Positions 47,786 to 59,135 of a DNA stretch of 64,000 nucleotides are shown here, in pieces (the first letter of the stretch is position 1; each line of letters begins with the position of its first letter). The position numbers and the translations under genes are program-made. The stretch spans positions 93,449,591 through 93,513,590 of the forward strand of contig NW_023604295.1 of assembly GCF_014898055.3 (NCBI RefSeq), given 5' to 3'. The notes under the pieces were generated by a model. That model ran no database searches. It saw only the letters and a list, made by a program, of their open reading frames with translations, and was not told the DNA's origin. This DNA is from Talpa occidentalis. Taxonomy: Eukaryota > Chordata > Mammalia > Eulipotyphla > Talpidae.

Positions 47786-48064
47786 CATTCTGTCTGGGCT
47801 CTTCCGCCTTCTCTCTCTTTCTCTCTGCCCTTCTCATGGCTCTGCCTCTCTCTCGGCTTCTCGGCTTCTCGGCTCCTCTGCTTCTTTCTCGGCTTGTGCT
47901 GGTGTCCCCGTGATGCCGCCCTTATAAACTCAGTCTCTCAGCCCAGGTGTTCTCACTCCAGGTGCCCGCCATCAGGCATGCATTCAGGACCACAGGGTTC
48001 CCTCATCTATCCTAATGGTGGGAGGGCGGAAAAGCCTGATACTTTTACCTTACCCTACAGATGG

Positions 48065-50868
48065 GAATGCAGCACCTCCTTATCACAAGTATGTTGGGGA
48101 ATAATATTCTTCCTCCAGTGACAGCATAGTGTGTTTTCGGTCTCCAAACTTACTAAGCCTTAGATGAAGTTTATACAAAAACATAAAGTAAAGGGAACAT
48201 GCATGTTTTCTTCTTCAAATAATTCAATCATAAGAAGCAAGTCATCAGAATAAATATATAAGTAATGAGTATTTGCCATTGAGTATAACTGAATTTGAAA
48301 TCACAAATAACACACAAAAAACTCTTGCAAAGCCAATACAGTAGCTTTAATTATGGAAGAAACTATTTTTACTCTTAGTTCTAAATACTTTTATAGAAAC
48401 ACCATTTATATTAACTTAATCAGAAATGAATCAGAAGTTCAGATGGTGGTATAAAGAATCAAATAAAAACAATAAATTAACAAAAGTTTTCTATAATTCC
48501 CAGAGTGCTTAAGATGACATTAATTTTATTGTTATTTTTTGTTTGACTTAAGTCTCCACGTTAATATTCCTAAAAGGAAGGTCAAATAATAGGGCATTCA
48601 CATAGCTCATTTTATATTAACTTGCTGTTCATTATACCTCATCAATTTAGTCTTTTAACATAACATACATAAAGTAATGAATAACACAAGCTTAATTTAA
48701 ATCTTCCATTTATTCCGTGTACATGTATTGCATGTCCTTAAAGATTCAATTAATAAATATTTTCAAAAGGGAGTTTCCTTGCCTGGTGATCTCAATCCAA
48801 AACTTCAGTAACTAGCTTCAGTTTAACAGACCAAGAACATTTATTGCCTGATAAGCAACAGAAAAAGGAGAACTTGTGTTCAAAAGCACCTTCTCCCTTC
48901 ACTTCAGGGAGGAATTTTGTTTTATTTGGGAGACTGGTGACTCATTCAAGGAGCTGTGGCAGAGCCCCCCTGGGCAAGTGCAGAGGGTCTCCTCTTACAG
49001 CAGGTGTTCTTGCTCATGTTCCTTTATTCTGGACAGCGCTCAATGGCCTACTTGGGGATGAGTGGCTGGGTCCAGTTCTGTAGCCACCACTCTCCTATTT
49101 CACATTCTTGTAAAAAGGCACAGCCTGGGCCAAACATTCAATTAGCATTTCTTACCTGGTGGTTACAAAACCAAATGCAATATTTGTCTTTTGGAAAAGA
49201 TAGCACGTATTGAAATAATAGGCATTATTGAGGAAGGCATAGAGAAATAAATTCCTCAACCCAAAAGGAAAAAATAATCTGCCACCATGTGAACATACAT
49301 CTTAATTCTGTGTGATGGGGTGGGGAATAATAATTTCCTCATCAGTCTTAGCATGCTCCTGTAGCTATTTCACGCAGCAATGCCAGCGCTGGGTGTCAGT
49401 GGCAGTAAAAAGAAAAATCTACCTTTGCAGTTTGTTTCTCCTTTTGGCCCTTCCTTGCCCTGAGCACGACATAAGTTTCAGTTGTCACCAGCAGCTCAGG
49501 TAGTAGGCAGAAATCCTTGCCTGCTCTGAGACCTTGCCAAGAGCAGCAATTGTTCAACACTGTGAGTGCAAGAGTGTCTGGCACCATCATGGGAGTATTC
49601 TGAGTCAAAAGACAAACTACAATTAATGATGCATACTAATTATCTTTACATTTTAATTCAAAATGCATGAGTTAAGATCACTTTCTGAAATCTTAATGAG
49701 CAAAGGAAGGCCTACCTCCTGTTCCTTTACTTTTTGACTATAAGAAACAATAAACTGACCTGAATTAGATCAGAATAAATATCAAGAAGATTCAGTAGAA
49801 ATCTGTGATTTAGTTCACATTGAAAATACTAAATATTTCTACTCCAAAGCAAAGAAAATATAGGAAAGCAGGGGAAATATCCAGAGTTCTCATCTTGTGA
49901 ATAATAATGAATAATAATCTGAAAACTTGTTGTAGGCACTGAAAGTGGGTCTATCAATTCTTCTTATTCTTCAGTTAATAGGATTTTTTTTCTCTGCTGA
50001 TGAATTTTTTCACCAGTTGGGTATATTTTTCATAATTGTGAATTTTATATTTTCTATTGTAAGTATCACGCTGAGTTAATGTCACTATTTGAGAATCTGG
50101 ATCAATGCCTCAAAGAGGGCTCAATGATTCATAAAAGTAATGACGACAATAGTAATAATTTCTACAACTCAGAAGGTCATGCAAATAAAAAGAAAATGCA
50201 ACCACACTGCAAATATAAACTATGAATATGTGAATCTGCTGATGTGATGATTTTCCATATGCAGATGAAAATGAACACGAATATCTGAAAATAGATGATT
50301 TGGGAGAACAGCAAACCTATTGGATAAAAGCCCAGTTCTGTTGTCTATTTTGAATTTTTTTTTCCAAATAATGACATAAGACCATAGAAACTTCATCAAA
50401 AGATGACTGCTTATTGAAGCAACTTGAGTTAGCATACTACAAATATTTAATAAGGCTTTCCAAAATAAAATTATCTTTGTCACCCGGCCAAAAGGGGACT
50501 AAAACATCATTCAGAGTGGCTCTTTGCATAAACATAAATCCTTTCCTTATAAGAGCTTTTTTTAAGACTTTCTGGCTTTAAATGCTTGCTGTTAAATGTG
50601 TGGTTTCCCATTTATTGATCCTTGTGCATCTGCAGATAATGAGAGCTATCTTCCTTTCCAATAGGTTACCTTTTCTTTCTCCTATCAAATCTATCGTCTG
50701 GGCTTTGTCCATTAACACAGTGTTGAAGAGTTGCAGCAATAGAGTGACTTAATCTTGTTTCTGACTTAAAGTTTCCTAAATCCCCCAATTTTCTGTTATG
50801 CTTGCTGAGGATTACCATAGAGATCAAATAGCATTATGGAACTCCCCTCGGTTCTAAGTAGTGTTTTC
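48065..50868. other. No gene or repeat recognised
   Basis: About 2.8 kb unique-looking. Overlapping plus-strand frames at 48844-49213 lie in a GC-richer patch (48890-49080) but have no recognised domain, and three different frames are open at once, which argues against coding. Confidence 0.45.
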
Positions 50869-51115
50869 TGAAAACCTAAATAAGGGACCAGGAAAAGGAC
50901 TAATTATAATAAAGTAAAAATCAAAATCAACAAGCAACTATAAACTAGAGACACACTGCAGACAGGGAAGAGGGAGTAGGATCAAATCAAGGGGGGTGGA
51001 ATTGTATGGGGACTATAACCAAGATGAAAATGCATACATATATTGTGCAAAAATGAAAAAAATATGTAAAAATAAATAAAATTTTTAAAAATAATAAAAA
51101 ATAAATTTTAAAAAT
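50869..51115 (+). mobile_element. LINE-1 3' UTR fragment
   Basis: Begins within the last bases of the element (gaaaacctaaataagggaccagg) and continues with aaagtaaaaatcaaaatcaacaagcaac, ttgtatggggactataacc and an A/T-rich tail. The ORF2 part is absent. Same subfamily as the 5.3-kb and 54.7-kb copies. Confidence 0.9.
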
Positions 51116-52207
51116 ATATTAATTGGTATTAGATTTTAATAAATGTTTTTGAAGAACTTCAATTGAGATGATTATATGGTATTTTCCCCTTTTAATCTTT
51201 TTCTATAGAGCATTTCATTTGATTTCCAGATTAAAATCTGAATTCCTGAGATAAGACTACTTAGTCATACCTTCAGTATTCTGTTGTAACCTCCTTACTG
51301 ATAACTTAATTGGAAACTTTGCATTTATGTTTATAGTCAGAATACTACTAGAAGTTTGCCCTTTTGGATAAAGTGACTGTTTTAATATCACTCTAAGTTT
51401 AAGCCTTAGAAAATTAATTGGATAAGTTCCCACCATTTTAATCATCTGAAGGAATCTCTAAAGCATAAGAAATAGCAATTCTTTTCAACTTTATGAAACT
51501 TACAAAAAACCATGTGGTCCTTGTTCTTTCTTTGAGAGAGATTTCTGACTATATTTTCAAAATTTATGGGTATTGATGGTGTTATTTTTGTATTTCTTTT
51601 TGAGTCATTACTATTAATTTAAATGTTCTTAGAAGATAATTTTTCTCTCAGAATTGTAAATGAGTTGGTCTAAATTTATGAATAACATTTTCTTCAAATC
51701 TATTCATCTCCACATCTCTAGTTAATAACTATTTCTCCTTTTGTATTATTATTTTATTATTCATGTTATTTTCCTCTTTGATAAGACTTGGTCAGTGTTT
51801 ATCAAATTTTCCATCTTAGCTTTTATTAATCAATAAGCCTTTTGTTTTATATGTATTTCAATTTTTTTTCTGAATTAATTCCATCTACCTACTTCACTAC
51901 TATAAAATTGTTTGGTAACTGCTTTGTGAGGAGTTTACTCAGAAAAATACTATTTAAATATCCTATTTCTTCTCAAATGTTTAGTTTTTATTTTTAACTC
52001 ATGCTACTGAATCATCAAAGACTCGGTTTCCTATTTTATCAATGGGCTATAATGTATTAAACTCATTAGTTATTTTGATACTCAAATTGAACTTGCTTTG
52101 GGCAGCGGAAATCTATCCAAGAAGGCATTTGAGTTCTTGTTTTCTGCTACAAGATGACTCAGATTTATCAAACTTCCTGTGGCCTTGACCTGAAAGCAGC
52201 ATTTTCA
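51116..52207. other. No gene or repeat recognised
   Basis: Very AT-rich with no convincing frame. Confidence 0.5.
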
Positions 52208-52224
52208 AAGGCGCCCTCATCATC

Positions 52225-52747
52225 TTTTTGCTTTTTTTCCCAATTTTAATTATTTTTTTATTTTCTTTTTTTATTATTTGTTTGTTTATTTTTTACATCA
52301 TTGTTCATTTTTAAACAATATTTGCTTTCCCCTAACCCCTCAGGTACAGTCCCCATAGAGTGTCCTTCACCAATGTACCCTGGCACCATCACCTCAGTCC
52401 CCTATGCTCCTCCCTCCCTCCCTTTGATGCCTCTCCCTCCTCTTCCCCTGCATGATGTCTCTGATTTATAATTGTCCATTTTTCCTTTGCTATGTTTTAT
52501 ACTGTTATTATTTTGTACACTAATGTCTTATTTGGTTCCTCTGTATTCCTGCTACAAGTGAAACCATTCAATATTTTTCTTTTTCCTTCTGGCTTATTTC
52601 ACTGAGCAGAATTCCTTCTAGTACCATCCACATTGCTGTGAATGGCATGAATTTATCTTTTTTAATTGCTGAATAATATTCCATTGTGTATATATGCCAC
52701 ATCTCCTTGATCCAGTCATCTAATTTTGGGCATTTGAGTTGTTTCAG
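52225..52747 (-). mobile_element. LINE-1 3' end (older copy)
   Basis: Antisense T-rich tail, then the 3' UTR (ctctgatttataattgtcc, cctgctacaagtgaaaccattc). The ORF2 end (ggcttatttcactgagcag, ttgatccagtcatctaattttggg) follows. It is 5' truncated. A minus-strand frame of 62 codons is its ORF2 tail. It resembles the 21.5-kb copy more than the younger 47-kb one. Confidence 0.88.
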
Positions 52748-54669
52748 AACAGCCACTCCACAGCCCTCTCAGAAGAAAGAGTTGGGAAATATATATGGGT
52801 AATCACTTAAAACATCCACACACCCACACAAATGTAAATGTGTTTGTAAACACATAACTATATGTATTCATATATCTAATTATCTTTTTCAATCTATATT
52901 TAAAATTACAAGTTCATGCCAATTTGGTTGAATCCAATCTATAAGTTTCTTTCTATTTTTTCCCTAGTATTTGCAATGCCTTTTCCAAGAGTTGAAAAAC
53001 TGAATCTCATTATCTTTAGATATGTGTTTATTCGATCAATTCCTCAACATAGAGCCAATATCCCATCTATGCCACCACCCATTTCCCATTCAAAAAGTGG
53101 GGAATATCCCCAGCCCACTCAGCCTCTCACTTTCTGCACCAGTTACTGCAACCACCACCAGGCACATGAACATTTTCCTCAACTGGCTCAGTCTCTTTTG
53201 CTATATACAAGCCACCCAGCGCATGGATTTCCCCTCCCCCTACTCAGGTTCTCACTCATTGCGTTGGGGCCCTGTCATATATGGATGTCCTTCTCCTCCT
53301 GCAGGATCTCTAACTTCCAGTCCACTCTGGGCTCCTATGGCTCACCCTTCTCAGTGGTTTAGAAAATTTTATGAACCCTGTTTGAATTGTTTGGGAAGGA
53401 AAAGGAAGCAGAAAGAGGAAACTGTATTCTGTGCTACTTTGAGCTTACATGAGTATCAACAAAAATCCAAGGAAACTTCTTACTTCTTATTTGTTCATAA
53501 CAACCTTATTATCAATCAATTCACTGAACAGCTAGTATGAGCTCAGCTGAGATGGTAGGAGAGAAGTCTGAAAAGGCTCCTGTCAAATAACTACTTGAAA
53601 TAAGGTTAGAAATTGAACAAGGAATAGGATAACAAAGGTTTGCTATATTCTCTGTAACAACAGAAATACAAAAAGGAATATATATTACTATTAAAGTTTT
53701 AAGTTGTCATAATACATACTTCATTTTGCAGTAACCTTGCCACGCTTGCTGTCTATGCCTTTCCTTCCAAGAAGTTCCCTTAGCACAGAACATTTTATTA
53801 ATGCTTCAGAATGGATGGTGGTAAGTTTAGCTCTGTAAAATTACTAAAGCAGACATATTATTATTTTGGTAGCACAGTCATCAGAACTGAAACAGAATAA
53901 AGTCATAGTGTAATGTAAAAGGAAAAACCCTTACCAAAAAAACAGAGGAAAGAATTTATCACAGAATTATTCTTAAAATGTGCTTGCTGTAGGTTAGTCT
54001 GACTTGGAAATGCAATATATATTTTAAACACAGATTCCGTAAAGGCCTACATTTCATTTTAAAAATGTATGCTTTTAAATATGCTTTAGCATAAATCATA
54101 GCCCCATGTTCTGGTTGGAAGTATGCAGTTTATGACTGTGGAGTCGTGCAATACTCTACTGGAGTATTAAGAAACAGAACAAGTACCCATGGGATGAGGA
54201 AAAGGCAAGGAGCCAGTGGCAATAAAGGAAGACAACGGTCCTACTGGGAAGCCCAGTAGAAGGGGAGGGGAAAAGGAAGTGGTAGTTGCCAATTGCTACT
54301 GTCCCCACAACTATCATCTTCTTTGATGGTTCAAAGGGAACTGATCTCATTTGTATCTCCCTCTCTATGAATTTTAAAAAGTGATTATAGTGGTGAGAGG
54401 ATAATGTCATGGCTCAGAGCCAAATATCGCTGAAACCTCTAGAAAGAAATGACAACTATCACTAAATTCACTAATTGCTGCCCTAAAACACTACTTTTGT
54501 CAAGAGAAAACTGAGGAAATGATTATGGAAACAATTCTTTTACGCCTTTCAATTTTACAAGTACATTTGCGCTTCATTGTTGCTTTCTACAAAGGTGTCT
54601 AAGACCCAGTACTTCTATGTAATATCAGTTACTGCTAGCGAAAACTTAGTTAGGTACAGTATATTTCCC
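52748..54669. other. No gene recognised; longest overlapping frames at 52916-53540
   Basis: Two plus-strand frames overlap here: 52916-53362 (148 codons) and 53022-53540 (172 codons, the longest in the window). Both cross a C-rich, stop-poor stretch (53050-53350). I recognise no domain in either. Being open in two frames at once suggests composition, not coding. A minus-strand frame at 54156-54410 is also unrecognised. Confidence 0.4.
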
Positions 54670-54930
54670 TCATAACACAAGAGGAAATAAAAGGAAAAAG
54701 ACTAATCAATACAAAGTAAAAATCAAAATCAACAAGCAACTATAAACCAGAGACACACTATGCGGGGAGAGGGGAGAGGCGGGGAAAGGAAGGACTAGAG
54801 TCAAAATAAGGGGGGGGGTGCAATTGTATAGGGAATATAACCAAAATGAAAATGCATACATTGTGCAAAGATGAAAAAAGATGTAAGAATTATATAAAAT
54901 AAAATATTTAAATTAAAAAAAAAAAAAGCT
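54670..54930 (+). mobile_element. LINE-1 3' UTR fragment
   Basis: Sense 3' UTR with aaagtaaaaatcaaaatcaacaagcaac, a G-rich run (54817-54825), cataggg/atataacc variant and a poly-A end at 54917-54929. The ORF2 part is absent. Sister of the copy at 50.9 kb. Confidence 0.9.
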
Positions 54931-55561
54931 GATTCCTGATTGTTTTGTTTGGCCTTCCTTCAGGACCAGACCTCTCACATAAATCCTTCAGTTAGTAGAG
55001 GTGCAGATTCAAACTGGATTCATGAGATCCTCCCTCTTAGGAGATTAGAGTTAGAATTCAAGCATTCTAGTCACTTAGCTGATGACACTGAATTTCCAAG
55101 GCTATCTAAATGTGGAGACTGGGAAGGCATACTTCATGCTGCCTTTGTAGCACTTGCACACAGACACACACAACAAACAGACAGACAAGCAAAAATCAGA
55201 GAAAAGTGACCTGGAAAGGAATTAGAAAGTGAAACAGGCTAGAAAAAAGTGAAACAGACCAGAAAGTGAAAGGAGCTGCAAAGAGAACAGAAGGGCAGCA
55301 GTCTCTGAGAGAAACGGAAAGAGGACAGCGAGAAGTGAGGGGAAATGTGATTTTTCAGTTTGGGATACATTGCCCTTGAGTTTGCTGAAATCCCACTGGC
55401 TCCTGATAAACACTCTTCATCTTCACCCTGTGTTTTAATTATACTGGTTTGGATTGGACAGAGCTCAAGAAGCCTCTGTTCTTTAAACAGTTTATCTTTC
55501 TGCGGTTTACAAGTGCAGCGCTTATTCATGTATCAATTCTCTATTCCTTTGTTCTTTTTTC
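54931..55561. other. No gene or repeat recognised
   Basis: A/G-rich stretch at 55200-55330 with short agaaagtgaaacag repeats. The frames are short and overlap on both strands. Confidence 0.45.
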
Positions 55562-55705
55562 AATTCCTTTTTTTGTTTCATTTTTATTGAGGTAACATCA
55601 GTTTATAAGACTACATATGATTTGGAGGTACAGGCTCACACTTCTTCAGATGTATGTAACCACCCCTCACCCACCACCAAACACCCATAATTCATTCTTA
55701 CTGGT
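55562..55705 (-). mobile_element. Old LINE-1 3' UTR fragment, antisense
   Basis: tcatttttattgaggtaacatcagtttataagactacatatgattt, then acttcttcagatgtatgtaacc and a C-rich block. Same antisense UTR as at 4135. Confidence 0.65.
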
Positions 55706-56279
55706 GAAAGTATCTACATGGAAATACCACAAAAATTTTTATGTACCTGGAGGTAGCTACCAATGGATTACTGAGCACTCAAGGGTCACAGAATCATTGG
55801 GGAAGGCCCCCTCTCCATTTAAATTCAATATTATTAATCCTAGAGCATGTGGTCCAAGAAGCAGAGGCCCTACATTGGCCTATCAACCATGCAGAGCACT
55901 TGAGATACTAGTGATCTGAATATGCACTTCCTAAATTGTGCAGGTCATGAAAAGTACAACCGCTGTGGAATATATTCATCAGTTCATCTGGTCCCCCCCC
56001 AAATTTGCCTAAACAATCAATGATTCAACTATATCAGGGACACATAGTGTCCATGGTGCTATGGCAGCACAAAGGCTTCCAAGGTTCTTTAACAGGGAGG
56101 ATAAGAAATCTCGATAACCAAGCTAGGCTCTAGCTCTCTTTTCCTCTGACCTCTTTTATTATTTGCCTCTTACTACTTCATTCTGGCTTTCATGTCTGTT
56201 TGTTGCTTTGTTTCATTTTTAATAGTTTAACTTATTTTTTTATTGCTGTGCTTGGTTTTATTTTACTTTTCATGTATAG
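55706..56279. other. No gene seen; sequence before candidate exon
   Basis: The end of this stretch (about 56215-56279) is a T-rich tract with tttaac and ttgctgtg words, ending in ATGTATAG. It could be the branch-point and acceptor region of the candidate exon that follows. Confidence 0.4.
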
Positions 56280-56431
56280 ATAGTAAAATAATAAAAACTA
56301 ATAGTGTCATTAGTCCTGAGAGCAGACAATTATCTTCAGGCTCATCCACCTCATTGATGTGTCAGCCAGGCAGCAGCGGCACCGACACTGGAAATCTCAG
56401 TAAGAGGAGCGGCAGCTGGGGCTCTTCCTGA
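56280..56431 (+). CDS. Candidate exon, unidentified Ser-rich protein
   Basis: A plus-strand frame that stays open across an abrupt change from AT-rich to GC- and CpG-containing sequence. A pyrimidine-rich tract and TATAG end at 56279, an acceptor-like site. A donor-like ctca/GTAAGA lies at 56399/56400. That makes a 120-bp segment that enters and leaves in the same phase, as cassette exons often do. If the donor is not used, the frame runs on to a TGA at 56429-56431, which would be a C-terminal exon. The encoded stretch is rich in Ser, Gly and Thr with Gln, Pro and charged residues. I do not recognise it, and no neighbouring exon is visible in the window. Confidence 0.3.
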
Positions 56432-56664
56432 GAGGTTAATGACGCCAGGTGTTCCCGTGTGGCTGCACCTCTTTCAGAATCCTTTCTTCATGTTTATAGT
56501 TACTGAGCATTTGTTCTCCAAGCAGGAAACAGAAATAAAGAAGAAATAGTCTTCTTACTTGAGGAATTTATAGTCAGCAGGAAAGACAGAAAGTCAACTA
56601 ATGAGAATATAAGGAAAAAAAAATAAGTTTGAGGAACATAAGCATATTTGTATGATAGTTTTGG

Positions 56665-56774
56665 GTTTAGTTCTTATCATTTGTTTTGCTCTGGAAACCA
56701 CGGTGAAATAATAAATATAATCTCATTTACTGGAGGGCAGTGCATGCTCATTTGATTGTCTCTTTTAATAAAAA
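56665..56774 (+). repeat. Copy A of second local duplication
   Basis: The word series tttagttcttatcattt, gaaaccacggtgaaataa, aaatataatc, cagtgcatgctcattt and tcttttaataaaaat recurs in the same order at 59018-59135. By eye the copies agree at roughly four of five bases, with one small insertion in copy B. Confidence 0.7.
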
Positions 56775-57030
56775 TGCTCTGTCTTGGAGGGGACAGGTGA
56801 GGCTGAGGCCATGAAGGAAGAACAGGGCATGAGGACATCTGAAGCAAAGGGAGACCCCAAACAAAGGACAGGGGCCTAAAGTTTTATCATTTGTTTGAGA
56901 AATGGTAAAAAAAAAAAAATCAGGAAAAACTTGATGTCAGAATTTATTGGAAGTTCGATCTATTTGGAAAGTCATGTTAGACAGTTCAGGCTTAGGGTAA
57001 ATCAGATAACACACTTCACTCACAAGCATC
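56775..57030. other. No gene or repeat recognised
   Basis: G/A-rich piece (56785-56880), then an A run at 56908-56920. No credible frame. Confidence 0.45.
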
Positions 57031-57510
57031 TGTAATGGTAGGAGGGCACGGGGCAGGTTCTCTGTTGATGAGGGAGATGGGCAAAGGAACGTTCTGGAAC
57101 CCTCTGTGGCCTTTTCAGTATTTTAATGATCTTTCTACACCTTTTGTAGTGAGGAAACCACGTCCAGGTGCAGGGCCGGCCAGGGGGTGGGGGGCAGGGA
57201 AGCTGGCTGACCTCCCAGCTCCCAGCGAATCTTCACTTTCTCTTTGGGTTCTCAAGCATCATCTCACTGTCTCTTCCTCTGTAGCCATTTTCCACCACTC
57301 TCCGCCACTCTCCACTGCAGTCATATATATGCTCGGTCTCTAGGCTCAGGTGTGCCCATTCACACATGCCCACACCATATTCCAGGTGCCCACCATCAGG
57401 CATGTGTACCCCGAGCCCACGCTTCCAAGCACCTGCTGCATTCAAGGCTGCAGGTGATAGCCCCAGAAGCCAATGGTGCAAAGGCCTGAGCAATCTTCAT
57501 TTATTGTACA
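57031..57510 (-). mobile_element. Older solo LTR related to the 46.6/47.1-kb pair
   Basis: In reverse complement it shares with the other two LTRs the order catgcctgatgg.gggcacctgga, a TATA-like box (gcatatatatgac), cgctgggagctgggagg and a closing C/T-rich part ending ccattaca. It is clearly more diverged. TG...CA borders at 57031 and 57510 are plausible. AGCAT occurs on both sides (57025-57029 and 57513-57517) but is offset from those borders by one to two bases. Open frames on both strands here have no domains. Confidence 0.7.
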
Positions 57511-57746
57511 GTAGCATTTCAAACTTTGCTCAAATAAAAAATGGCCTAAGGATAAGGGGAACATGAGGAAACTCAAGTAGGGATAGGTGGGAATAGAAGT
57601 AGAGAAAATACAATATAGGCCTAAGAACTGAAATATTTTGCTATGATCTCTTTTGTCAGGGATCCAGTGTGGGTTCACCCATGAGCTGAATGTTACCATG
57701 TTTGACCAACTTAGCTAACTAGCTGAGACCTGTTAAAAAAAAGGGT
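57511..57746. other. No gene or repeat recognised
   Basis: Short unique-looking spacer. Confidence 0.5.
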
Positions 57747-58032
57747 GGGGGGCCTCCCTGGTGCCTCACAGGGTGAAGCACAGCATTATGAAGCTATCCA
57801 CAGCCTCTGCAGCATGAGTTTGATTCCCCCGCCAGCCAGGGAGCAGCCCACATGGCATAGCAGACCTCTCCTGTCTTGCCCGCTGCTCCCCTCAGCAGTG
57901 TATTTCAGTCAGTCTGCCTGTTCTGTTCCCCATTCTGTCTCTGGTGAATCCTCTCATCCCCGCCCTCCCCCCACATCTCTGGCCTGTACCTCAGCTCTTC
58001 TATGCATAAATAAATAAATCTTAAAAAAAAAC
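57747..58032 (+). mobile_element. tRNA-type SINE (Rhin-1-like)
   Basis: Plus copy with head gggcctccctggtgcctcacagg, B box gtttgattcccccgcc, then cacatggcatagcagacctctcctg and tail atgcataaataaataaatcttaaa. There is no clear TSD, since the left flank is an A/G run. The 90-codon plus-strand frame is the SINE. Confidence 0.94.
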
Positions 58033-59017
58033 CATCTATTTTATCCCTTATAAATCTACTCCAGATTAGATGTCTCCAAGGTAACTAATCTCTTCAGGGC
58101 ACTGGATGATCAATGTGTGTGTTTACAGGCATCCTGCTATGGCTCTTCACCTTTCTGGAGTCAGATCCCCTCTGAGATCATAAACAAACATGAACACACA
58201 GATTTATTTCCATAGAGCAGAGCATGTATACATTTTTATTAACTTAAATGAGGTTGGTGTTAACATACTCTTATTTTCACTAATGTTTCATGACAAATAA
58301 ATGCATAATTAAAGGATTGACATTTAATGTGTTAAAATCATCCATTCATTTTCTGTTCAAAAGCCTGTGTTTCTTGTAAACTAGATATTAAAACATATTT
58401 TTCTGTAACATAGAAATGATTCCTGATCCAACATGAAACAAATTAACTCAAAAATTATTTATAGTTTTTGTCCCCAGAGCTCTTTTACCTGGAGGATTTA
58501 TATTTAGCAAATTACATTTTTTCTTGTCAGTGTATATGTGACATTATGTTACAAGAAGACATAACTAAAAATGTCAAAACTAAGCCACTGACAGTACATT
58601 TGTGTGACAGGGCAAATGTAGGTTGATGTATTGTGATAACAAAAACAACCCAGTCAAAGGCCCACAGGGCCTAATCTAACATGCAGAGGATGATGGGAGA
58701 AAAAGAAATTCGTACATGTCAAGATGACTCCATAACTTTTAAGGAAAGATTATGTGATGGGTTCACATTGCTATTTTTTCAGATGTTCATTTAATGTACA
58801 CCCTATAATATTCTATAATAAGTGAAGGAGCAGTGAAGGATGAGGACAGCAGAATTCCTCTGTCAAACAGCTGGAAACAATAATTTCCATACAGAGAAAT
58901 TTATTCTTTAATCATCTCACATAGCCCTCCAAAGTCTTCTCTTCCATTGCAGCCACAGAAGGTAGACAGATCAACAAGGAAAGTTCTTGTGCAAGTCTAG
59001 TCCAAGAGTTTGTTGTT
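58033..59017. other. No gene or repeat recognised
   Basis: AT-rich unique-looking sequence. Confidence 0.5.
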
Positions 59018-59135
59018 TAATTCTTATCATTTATTTTGTTTTAGAAACCATGGTGAAATAACAAATATAATCCTACTGGAAATCAGTGCATGTTCATTTA
59101 TGTCGCTGCCTTTGATTGCATCTTTTAATAAAAAA
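59018..59135 (+). repeat. Copy B of second local duplication
   Basis: Partner of 56665-56774, about 2.35 kb downstream in the same orientation. Either a diverged local duplication or two copies of an unnamed ancient repeat. Confidence 0.7.

Larger units (their letters stand above)
47072..48059 (-). mobile_element. Solo LTR, same family, minus orientation, split by LINE-1
   Basis: Reverse complement of the same LTR, from tgttggagcagg to taccctaca. It lies between GATGG repeats (47067-47071 and 48060-48064). Without the LINE-1 insertion and its duplicated target it is about 448 bp. The TATA-like TTATAAAC is at 47922-47929 and the polyA signal (antisense TTTATT) at 47162-47167. It has an expanded ctcggcttct repeat (47845-47893) that is shorter in the other copy. 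Because each LTR has its own TSD, they come from two insertions and are not the ends of one provirus. Confidence 0.86.

Noticed and set aside
46583..48059. One provirus with inverted ends, or a hairpin DNA transposon
   Set aside because: Each LTR has its own 5-bp TSD and no internal coding region lies between them. Only 60 bp of ordinary sequence separates them.
48844..49213. Plus-strand frames of 61-85 codons
   Set aside because: Three frames are open at the same place, so chance in a GC-richer patch is more likely.
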